A stretch of 18,243 nucleotides of DNA from Verrucomicrobiales bacterium (lineage in GTDB: Bacteria > Verrucomicrobiota > Verrucomicrobiia > Verrucomicrobiales > DEV007): NCBI GenBank assembly GCA_013911195.1, contig JACETS010000030.1:1-18243 (forward strand), given 5' to 3'. Position 1 is the stretch's first letter, and each line of letters begins with the position of its first letter. The translations under genes were made by a program, and so were the position numbers. Under the pieces are notes generated by a model. The model did not search any database, was not told where the DNA came from, and saw only the letters and a program-made list of their open reading frames with translations. Of the stretch, positions 8,122 through 13,732 are shown in pieces.

Positions 8122-8499
8122 TTAGCTAGCCTTTGGTTTTTTTGCACCATACTTCGACCTAGATTGTTTTCTATTATCAACACCCAACGTATCAAGAGCA
8201 CCGCGAACAATATGGTATCTTACACCTGGCAAATCTTTAACTCGTCCTCCTCGCACTAGGACAATTGAGTGCTCCTGCAAGTTATGTCCTTCACCACCTA
8301 TGTAAGCAATAACTTCCTGCCCATTTGTTAGGCGAACTTTAGCGACTTTACGAAGAGCTGAGTTTGGCTTTTTAGGTGTTCTGGTATAAACCTGTAAGCA
8401 AACCCCTCTACGTTGTGGACAGTTTGACAGCGCTGGTGATTTGGATTTCTCAAAAGGTGTTTTGCGACCTTGGCGTACTAATTGATTGATTGTTGGCAT
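8122..8499 (-). CDS. rpsL: 30S ribosomal protein S12
   Basis: The 125-residue protein has MPTINQLVRQGR, CPQRRGVCLQVYTRTPKKPNSALRK and GGEGHNLQEHSIVLVRGGRVKDLPGVRYHIVRGALD. S12 lies at the decoding centre. The lysines whose substitution gives streptomycin resistance in E. coli are present as wild type (TPKKPNS at 41-47 with K43; RVKDLPG with K88), as is the aspartate at 89 that can be beta-methylthiolated. It is the first gene of the joined str-S10 cluster, preceded by a long structured leader region. No Shine-Dalgarno is visible (AGACACAAACAATTTATC before ATG). Confidence 0.98.
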   Translation of the reverse strand: MPTINQLVRQGRKTPFEKSKSPALSNCPQRRGVCLQVYTRTPKKPNSALRKVAKVRLTNGQEVIAYIGGEGHNLQEHSIVLVRGGRVKDLPGVRYHIVRGALDTLGVDNRKQSRSKYGAKKPKAS

Positions 8500-8525
8500 G
8501 ATAAATTGTTTGTGTCTCTAGGAAC

Positions 8526-8650
8526 GAAAAACGAGACGACGCACATGCGCATTAGTAAAACTATCTAATGAGGAGAGCATCGGCCCGTCGTCTATATCAA
8601 GTATGTTTAGTACTTACTACAGAGCGCAGCCGTCCCAATAAGGGATCGCG
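8526..8650 (-). promoter_or_regulatory. Candidate structured 5' leader / attenuator of the str-S10 operon
   Basis: On the minus strand the DNA just before rpsL folds well. A perfect 8-bp outer stem, AGACGACG (8593-8586) with CGTCGTCT (8541-8534), encloses a 4-bp stem ATGC/GCAT (8580-8577 with 8548-8545) and a 6-bp stem CATTAG/CTAATG (8570-8565 with 8555-8550) with a 9-base loop. The outer stem is followed after two bases by five Ts (8531-8527), the layout of an intrinsic terminator 27 bases before the rpsL ATG. Two further hairpins lie 5' of it: AAGTA/TACTT (8615-8599) and TCCC/GGGA with outer CGC/GCG (8650-8625). I infer control by attenuation or by r-protein binding. It does not match a leader family I can name. 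Confidence 0.5.
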
Positions 8651-8815
8651 AATTTAGAGGCAAAATGCTATTTATCAAGGATAAAACTATGGATTTTGAT
8701 AAAATTTTTGAAATTATTCTTTAAATTTAATAAATTATTAAGAATGATGAAGTTACATTAAGACGAATCAGAACAACTTTTTTACAACAAAAGCCGCTTT
8801 TTCATAGTTTTACTA
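8553..8815. repeat. TAAAACTAT motif in three copies, including a 12-bp inverted pair
   Basis: TAGTAAAACTAT occurs on the plus strand at 8553-8564 and its exact reverse complement ATAGTTTTACTA at 8804-8815. The 9-base core TAAAACTAT recurs on the plus strand at 8682-8690 and, extended to TAAAACTATG, is shared between 8682-8691 and the minus strand of 8812-8803. The copies are spaced by about 125 bases. The first lies in the apical stem-loop of the rpsL leader, the second just upstream of the possible promoter, and the third in the loop of a terminator-like hairpin. They could be protein operators or RNA-RNA pairing sites. Confidence 0.6.
8651..8678 (-). promoter_or_regulatory. Possible sigma-70-type promoter of the str-S10 operon
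   Basis: On the minus strand TTGATA (8678-8673) and TAAATT (8656-8651) are separated by 16 bases and would start transcription near 8644, just ahead of the candidate leader hairpins. Both hexamers match the consensus only partly and the region is AT-rich, so chance matches are likely. One copy of the TAAAACTAT motif (8682-8690) lies immediately upstream of the -35 hexamer. Confidence 0.3.
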
Positions 8816-8823
8816 GGCTTTTT
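8789..8823 (-). terminator. Terminator-like hairpin, possibly bidirectional
   Basis: AAAAGCC (8789-8795) and GGCTTTT (8816-8822) form a perfect 7-bp stem with a 20-base loop. On the minus strand the 3' arm runs into GGCTTTTGTTGT; on the plus strand it ends in five Ts. It could end minus-strand transcripts coming from 9093-9995 or from the structured element at 8824-8895. The T-runs are short and form part of the stem, so efficiency is uncertain. Confidence 0.35.
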
Positions 8824-8895
8824 AAGTTGCCGCCCCTAACTCTCAGTAAGCCCCACACTTTAATAGAAAGAAGGGACGGCGAGGTCGTATCGACC
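8824..8895 (-). ncRNA. GC-rich foldable element, candidate small RNA or structured 3' UTR
   Basis: Reading the minus strand, GGTCG ATA CGACC (8895-8883) forms a 5-bp hairpin. Two bases later GCCGTCCC (8880-8873) pairs with GGGGCGGC (8836-8829) as an 8-bp stem with one G-U wobble and a 36-base loop. The wobble pairs only in minus-strand RNA; the plus-strand transcript would have a C-A mismatch, so the minus strand is favoured. The terminator-like hairpin at 8789-8823 follows. The GC-rich islands stand out from the AT-rich surroundings. No match was seen to RNase P, tmRNA, SRP or 6S consensus features. No convincing promoter was found, so it may be the 3' UTR of the gene at 9093-9995. Confidence 0.3.
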
Positions 8896-9092
8896 AAATC
8901 AGATGATCGCACAAAAAACTAAAATTCTTAAATCGATATCAATTTGTGAATCATCATTTCTATCAATATTATTAATTATCAATGAAACGGAGAGTCTCAG
9001 CTATTATAATATTTGACTATTTTTATAATCAAATAAGGCAATTTTAATTAGATTAATTACGTATAAATTATACTTAACTAATTAAATGTCAG
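8896..9092. other. AT-rich spacer with palindromes, no gene seen
   Basis: No open frame with coding character was found. A near-palindrome AAATcGATATCaATTT lies at 8930-8945. A nested inverted repeat lies at 9053-9085: TTAATTA, one base, GTATAA, A, TTATAC, five bases, TAATTAA. The latter ends 8 bases beyond the stop codon of the secreted-protein gene and could be a weak hairpin in its 3' UTR or an operator. Such short AT palindromes are common by chance in AT-rich DNA. Confidence 0.35.
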
Positions 9093-9995
9093 TTATTTAA
9101 GAGGTGTTAAAAACGCCTCTCCAAAAGAACTTGGAATATCCACACGATTAAATCCATTTAGAAAATAAAGGCGGCTATCTAAGTCACCAACCTTCCCCTT
9201 TTCGTACAATTCTGCGGTAATGTAGTAATTTAAATTAGGATCCGCTTTCGAGGCATCTCCAATTTCAAAAGTTAACTTAGCTTCTGAGCCTCGACTGGGC
9301 CATTCAATAGTTCTCTCTGCAAACAAATCTGCAGCTTTATCAGCAATAAGAGGGTGGTATTCCCAGAGCCTAACCCGAAGACTCCCTCCAGGAAATTCTG
9401 GAGACCATTGTACCCTTAAAAGACCGGTTACGGCATAATTTGTGTCAATTTCTCTTAAATTATGGATTCTAAAATATTGAACTCCTGAATTTAATGGCAT
9501 TTCCAATTTCATTATTTGACCATTTCCCGTCCTCGCAAATGATTCTGCCATATCCCAATCCTTCAAATTTTTAGAGGAATAAACCATATATGGTAGGCCG
9601 CTAATTGTCGGAAAACTTAACTCAACGGAATTCTTGTCAATCTGACGAATATCAATATTAGATTCTGACTGCTCTACCTTATCCTCTAGTTTAACAAAAT
9701 TGGCAGTTATAGTCTTAATTTCAAGAGTATAAAAGAGCCTTGGATCAAATTTATGAACATAGAGACTCTCATTATGCTCGCCTCTAGGATAAAGTGACCA
9801 TGAATCAAAAACATAACCAGGTGCTGGTACTGCGAGGTAATGCTCCGTAACTAACTCATTAGTTCTGGATTCAATAGAACTTTGTACCGAACCCGCATCT
9901 AAAGGGAAAACAGTAGCCTGATAAAAGAAACCAAAAGAACTAGAAACAGATCCCATGATAATAAAAAGCAATAAAATTAGGGTTTTTTTATTCAT
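9093..9995 (-). CDS. Secreted protein with InlB-type repeat and YbaY-like C-terminal domain
   Basis: This 300-residue protein starts with a Sec signal peptide (KTLILLLFIIMGSVSSSFG, residues 4-22). Residues about 25-101 resemble a divergent InlB B-repeat module, with AVPAPGYVFDSWS and closing TITANF. Residues about 120-178 match the beta module common at the ends of verrucomicrobial exported proteins (VELSFPTISGLPYMVYSSKNLKDW ... VQYFRI is split here by variable loops). Residues about 187-290 resemble the YbaY/YscW lipoprotein-chaperone fold (VTGLLRVQWSPEFPGGSLRV, a central LTFEIGD, and NYYITAELYEKG). These assignments come from pattern recognition only. It is transcribed away from the PSCyt2/PSD1 pair across a 100-base divergent spacer. 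No lipobox is seen. It probably acts outside the cytoplasm; its function is unknown. Confidence 0.85.
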   Translation of the reverse strand: MNKKTLILLLFIIMGSVSSSFGFFYQATVFPLDAGSVQSSIESRTNELVTEHYLAVPAPGYVFDSWSLYPRGEHNESLYVHKFDPRLFYTLEIKTITANFVKLEDKVEQSESNIDIRQIDKNSVELSFPTISGLPYMVYSSKNLKDWDMAESFARTGNGQIMKLEMPLNSGVQYFRIHNLREIDTNYAVTGLLRVQWSPEFPGGSLRVRLWEYHPLIADKAADLFAERTIEWPSRGSEAKLTFEIGDASKADPNLNYYITAELYEKGKVGDLDSRLYFLNGFNRVDIPSSFGEAFLTPLK

Positions 9996-10019
9996 TTCGG
10001 TCAGCTTAATTATCTTTCT

Positions 10020-10049
10020 TTGATTCTAAGCAATCATAATGAATATAAT
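10020..10049 (+). promoter_or_regulatory. Sigma-70-type promoter for the PSCyt2/PSD1-DUF1501 pair
   Basis: TTGATT (10020-10025), an 18-base spacer and a perfect TATAAT (10044-10049) predict a start near 10056. That lies right at an in-frame GTG (10058) and 47 bases before the ATG at 10103, favouring the latter as the translation start. It sits inside the short divergent spacer shared with the minus-strand gene ending its 5' side at 9995. Confidence 0.55.
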
Positions 10050-10102
10050 ATGACAATGTGGAAAATTTCAAGGTATTGACCTTATATTGTCCCCATTCGA
10101 TA

Positions 10103-11881
10103 ATGAAATTCTCAATAATGTTCAGATTGTTAGCATCATCGTTAATTATCTTGTTTACCCTTGTTCATCATGTGGCAGGTAAAAACAATGATCATTGGAG
10201 TCTGTTGCCACTTAAAAAAGTGCAATTTCCAGAAACTATTAATGATCCATGGGTGAAAAATCCCATAGATGCTTTCATCCTTAAAAAACTCAGAAATAAG
10301 GGTATGGCACCACAGCCAAACGCCTCACCAAGCACCCTCATGAGAAGATTACACGCTGGGTTAACAGGAATACTACCTAGTATTAATGAAATCACTGAAT
10401 TTACAGTTAGCCAATCAGATGAGAAATTTGGCAACCTTGTAGACCAACTATTAGAAAGCCCCCATTATGGCGAACGTTGGGCAAGGCATTGGTTGGACGT
10501 GGCTAGATATGGAGAAAGTGACGGCATACTCACCGTCAACGAAGACAAGGTTCGTGTAAATGCTTGGAGGTATAGGGATTCAGTCATTGCAGCATTCAAT
10601 AATGACTTACCATTTGATCAATTTGTCAGATATCAATTAAGTCCTAAAGGAAATGAAATTCCAGATAATTACAAAGAACTAAAGCAGTTCATTCAGCTTG
10701 GTACAAAACTACAAAATAATGCAAATCCTAACGATAAACAATTTCATCAATTAAACGATATAGTTTCAACCACAGGAAGTGCGTTTTTGGGGCTAAGTTT
10801 TGGTTGTGCAAGATGTCATGACCACCCGGTTGATCCAATGACTACTGAAGAGTACTATCAGTTCACAGCTATATTTTTTGAACAATTCAAAGTACAACCA
10901 AAGGCTTCAAGTAAAACAATCCCCTTAAGAGTTACAACCCCTACAGTTCTCAAAAATGGCGATTGGAAATCTTTGGGGGAAAAGGTAACTCCCGGATTCC
11001 TAAATGTTCTCATGCAAAAGCCAAACAATTATTGGTTAGACCTTGAGGATCATAAAATGCTCTCTTTAGGAAAGTGGCTAACAGACTCAGAGTATGGCGC
11101 TGGAAATCTCTTAGCAAGAGTTATCATAAATAGATTGTGGCACTATCATTTCGGGCAAGGTATAGTCAAAACCCCCAATGACTTTGGAATAATTGGAAGC
11201 ACTCCAAGCCATCCAAATTTATTGGATTGGCTAGCTGGTGAACTCATTAAGAGAGAGTGGAAATTGAAACCAATTCAAAAACTAATTGTAAGCAGTGCAA
11301 CCTATAGACAGAAAAACTCCTTCTCCACTGAGTATCTAAAAATTGATTCTGACAACACCCTTTTGTGGCATAGAAAACCTCAGAGACTCGAAGCCGAAGC
11401 CATTAGAGATCGAATGCTTGAAGTGGCTGGTGTTCTAAACAAAAAAATGTATGGACCAAGCATACCGATTGGTAACTATAAGAAGACTTTGGATGACTTA
11501 CCAAAGACATGGCGACGTTCTATTTATCTTCAGGCACACCGAGCCGTTGAACACCCCACTCTATCTCTTTTCAATTCACCTAATACTGAAGTTAGTGTTG
11601 GGGCTAGAAGCACCTCGACCGGAGAAGAAAGCACATTGTTCGCATTAAACTCTAAGCTGAGCTGGGAATTAGCAGAACATTTCGCCAAAAGAATTGATAC
11701 CTATTCACCAAAAAGTTCTGAGCAAATCATAAATACAGCATACCTTTTAGCGCTTTCCCGCCCCCCATCGCAAGAGGAAGTCACAATTGGATTAGATCTA
11801 CTCGGTAATGGTGAATTCGATAATCTTGTAAAATTCTGCCATGTATTGTTAGGTATAAACGAATTCATTTACATTCATTAG
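10103..11881 (+). CDS. PSCyt2/PSD1 (DUF1549-DUF1553) exported cytochrome-like protein
   Basis: This protein is about 592 residues from the chosen ATG. A signal peptide (FRLLASSLIILFTLVHHVAG) is followed by the PSCyt2 domain: PIDAFILKKL, MRRLHAGLTGILPSINEI, HYGERWARHWLDVARYGES, and a single CxxCH in FGCARCHDHPVDPMT (C235-H239), a possible haem-c site. The PSD1 domain follows: NLLARVIINRLWHYHFGQG, PSHPNLLDWLAGEL, SSATYRQ, RLEAEAIRDRML, and LALSRPPSQEE near the end. The family is abundant in Planctomycetes and Verrucomicrobia; its biochemical role is unknown. It is short for the family, lacking the N-terminal PSCyt1 domain and most of the usual long middle linker. A GTG at 10058 would add 15 residues ahead of the signal peptide; I prefer 10103 because the promoter places the transcript start near 10056. 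It is followed after 7 bases by DUF1501. Confidence 0.93.
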   Translation: MKFSIMFRLLASSLIILFTLVHHVAGKNNDHWSLLPLKKVQFPETINDPWVKNPIDAFILKKLRNKGMAPQPNASPSTLMRRLHAGLTGILPSINEITEFTVSQSDEKFGNLVDQLLESPHYGERWARHWLDVARYGESDGILTVNEDKVRVNAWRYRDSVIAAFNNDLPFDQFVRYQLSPKGNEIPDNYKELKQFIQLGTKLQNNANPNDKQFHQLNDIVSTTGSAFLGLSFGCARCHDHPVDPMTTEEYYQFTAIFFEQFKVQPKASSKTIPLRVTTPTVLKNGDWKSLGEKVTPGFLNVLMQKPNNYWLDLEDHKMLSLGKWLTDSEYGAGNLLARVIINRLWHYHFGQGIVKTPNDFGIIGSTPSHPNLLDWLAGELIKREWKLKPIQKLIVSSATYRQKNSFSTEYLKIDSDNTLLWHRKPQRLEAEAIRDRMLEVAGVLNKKMYGPSIPIGNYKKTLDDLPKTWRRSIYLQAHRAVEHPTLSLFNSPNTEVSVGARSTSTGEESTLFALNSKLSWELAEHFAKRIDTYSPKSSEQIINTAYLLALSRPPSQEEVTIGLDLLGNGEFDNLVKFCHVLLGINEFIYIH

Positions 11882-11888
11882 AAAGAAT

Positions 11889-13283
11889 ATGGATAGAAGG
11901 TCATTTCTAAAATCACTTGGAGTAAGCACTGCATCATCGGGCGCACTTACTGGTGAATCCTATTCCAGTAAAATACTAAAACCCCATGCTGCTCCTCGTG
12001 CAAAAAATGTCATTTTTTTATTTATGTGTGGAGGGGCTAGTCACCTAGAAACATTTGATCACAAACCTGCCCTAAAAAAATACAACGGTAAACTTGCCTC
12101 CGAAATATTTAACAAAGAAGAACTTGATGGATTTAATCCAGAAAAGTCTTTTGAAAACTCAAGAATTCTTCCACCTGTCTTTAATTTTAAACAGCATGGA
12201 GAAAGTGGCGCTTGGGTTAGTGAAATCTATCCTAAACTCTCAACAGTTGTTGATGATATTTGCTTCATTAAATCCGTGCAAACTGATTCTGCGATACATT
12301 CTGTAGGTGAAACTTTAATGCATACCGGTCACGGCAGACCAGGGTTTCCAAGCTTAGGATCATGGATTACTTATGGGTTAGGATCTCAATCCAAAACTTT
12401 ACCACCATATATTGTTATGAAGGATGGCCTATCGACAGCTGGTGATGTTGTATTCCAACAAGGAATGCTCCCAGGACGCCATCGTGCTTCAGTTGCAAAT
12501 GCTGAGCGTAACACCCCCCCATTCCCTTACCTCAAATCTGAGAGCAACTTCCCAAACAATAACCAAAGACAACAACTCAACAAACTTCAGTCATTGAACA
12601 AAATCCACCAAAAAAAATATGGTGGCCAGCCAGCACTAACGAGTCGAATCCAATCTTTGGAGATGGCCTATAAGCTTCAAGAATCAGCACCTGATGTATT
12701 TAATCTAAATAATGAACCTAAGAGTATTCATAAGCTTTATGGGGATAATCTATTTTCTCGGCATTGCCTAACGGCAAGAAGGCTTATTGAATCTGGTGTA
12801 AGATTTGTTGAAATATTAGATGGAGCAGAAGGCAGAAAGTGGGACGCTCATGGCAACAGAGGTGGTCTTATCGGTAATCATCGCAGTAATGCTGCAAGAA
12901 CTGATCAAGGAATCACAGCATTAATCATCGATCTTAAATCTAGAGGACTCTTAGATGAAACTCTCATCGTATGGGCAACCGAGTTTGGAAGAACTCCTTT
13001 TGAAGAGGAGAGGAAGAAAAAATCTGAACTAGGCAGAGGCCATCATCACAAAGGCTTTACATTATGGATGGCTGGAGGTGGCGTTAAAGGTGGAACTAGT
13101 TACGGAGGAACCGATGAACTTGGAATGCATGCAATAAAAGATCCAGTATCCTTCCACGATTTCCATGCAACGATACTACACCTACTTGGTCTCGACCATG
13201 AGCAGTTAACGTATCGACATAATAGTCGTGACGTAAGGCTCACTGATGTTTTTGGAAACGTTATTCACGATATTATTGCATAA
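11889..13283 (+). CDS. DUF1501 Tat-exported protein (sulfatase/phosphatase-like fold)
   Basis: The 464-residue protein opens with MDRRSFLKSLG, a twin-arginine signal. DUF1501 features follow in order: NVIFLFMCGGASHLETFDHKP (split by no gap, about residues 40-60), HTGHGRPGFPSLGSWITYGL (about 145-164), LPPYIVM, GVRFVEILDG, WDAHGNRGG, then VWATEFGRTPF and GHHHKGFTLWMAGGG with metal-ligand-like Asp/His residues, and a final DFHATILHLLGLDHEQLTYRH. The fold belongs to the alkaline-phosphatase/sulfatase group; no substrate is known for these proteins. It is almost certainly co-transcribed with the PSCyt2/PSD1 gene upstream (7-base gap), the usual partner in PVC bacteria. The Tat signal suggests it is exported folded, possibly with metal bound. 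Its stop lies 10 bases from the converging DUF2141 stop. Confidence 0.95.
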   Translation: MDRRSFLKSLGVSTASSGALTGESYSSKILKPHAAPRAKNVIFLFMCGGASHLETFDHKPALKKYNGKLASEIFNKEELDGFNPEKSFENSRILPPVFNFKQHGESGAWVSEIYPKLSTVVDDICFIKSVQTDSAIHSVGETLMHTGHGRPGFPSLGSWITYGLGSQSKTLPPYIVMKDGLSTAGDVVFQQGMLPGRHRASVANAERNTPPFPYLKSESNFPNNNQRQQLNKLQSLNKIHQKKYGGQPALTSRIQSLEMAYKLQESAPDVFNLNNEPKSIHKLYGDNLFSRHCLTARRLIESGVRFVEILDGAEGRKWDAHGNRGGLIGNHRSNAARTDQGITALIIDLKSRGLLDETLIVWATEFGRTPFEEERKKKSELGRGHHHKGFTLWMAGGGVKGGTSYGGTDELGMHAIKDPVSFHDFHATILHLLGLDHEQLTYRHNSRDVRLTDVFGNVIHDIIA

Positions 13284-13293
13284 CAAAATTCCA

Positions 13294-13728
13294 CTACTTA
13301 AGCTTGATAACTTGAGTAATTGAAGAGCCTGTTAATTCAAATTTAGATTTTTCCCATTTAGGAAACCCAGAATAATTATTTGATATACCGGCACTTTCTT
13401 TGGGTATGCCCAAAATATTGTAATCTAATTTACCGTTTCCGTTTTCATCATAAAAAGCACTTATGGCATAGGTACCGTAAGGTATTTTAGTGAAAATGAC
13501 TTTGGATTTTTTTCCAGAAATCTTCACTCTTTTCATGTAAGGAGCCTCATTTCCTTTCTTGGGAAAAGTATCTGATTTGCTATGTAGAGCAACATAGACA
13601 AAACCATTTGAAGAATCATCTATTACAATATTTACAGAGATTGTGGTTTGAGGCTTCTCGTTATTGGACTTCACCTCAAATTGATTCACGCTCAAAAGGC
13701 ATAACAATATAACAGCATAAACTTTCAT
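13294..13728 (-). CDS. DUF2141 small secreted protein
   Basis: The 144-residue protein has a short signal peptide (VYAVILLCLLSVNQF, residues 3-17). A beta-rich DUF2141 domain follows: VYVALHSKSDTFP near 44-56, IPYGTYAISAFYDENGNGKLD at about 82-102 with an EF-hand-like acidic loop (DENGNGKLD), then GIPKESAGISNN (107-118) and FELTGSSITQVIKL at the end. DUF2141 proteins are predicted exported beta-sandwich proteins of unknown function; Ca binding by the acidic loop is an inference. The gene starts 4 bases after the stop of the giant LTD/CotH gene, so the two are probably one transcript. Confidence 0.92.
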   Translation of the reverse strand: MKVYAVILLCLLSVNQFEVKSNNEKPQTTISVNIVIDDSSNGFVYVALHSKSDTFPKKGNEAPYMKRVKISGKKSKVIFTKIPYGTYAISAFYDENGNGKLDYNILGIPKESAGISNNYSGFPKWEKSKFELTGSSITQVIKLK

Positions 13729-13732
13729 TAGA

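Noticed and set aside
8840..8870. CTGAGAG with GGGG flanks in the spacer, reminiscent of part of a TPP riboswitch
   Set aside because: The 3' THI-box half (CTGATCTGG...GCG) is absent and no thiamine gene is near.
8500..9092. Possible RNase P RNA, tmRNA, SRP RNA or 6S RNA in the GC-rich spacer
   Set aside because: None of their hallmark conserved strings could be found on either strand; only generic hairpins remain.
9100..9120. AGAGGTG-N7-CGCCTCT hairpin at the end of the secreted-protein gene as its terminator
   Set aside because: It is inside the coding sequence, has a C-A mismatch in the minus-strand RNA and no T-tract follows.
13284..13330. Bidirectional terminator between the converging DUF1501 and DUF2141 genes
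   Set aside because: Only an imperfect 7-bp stem inside the DUF2141 coding end is present, with no T-tract on either side.
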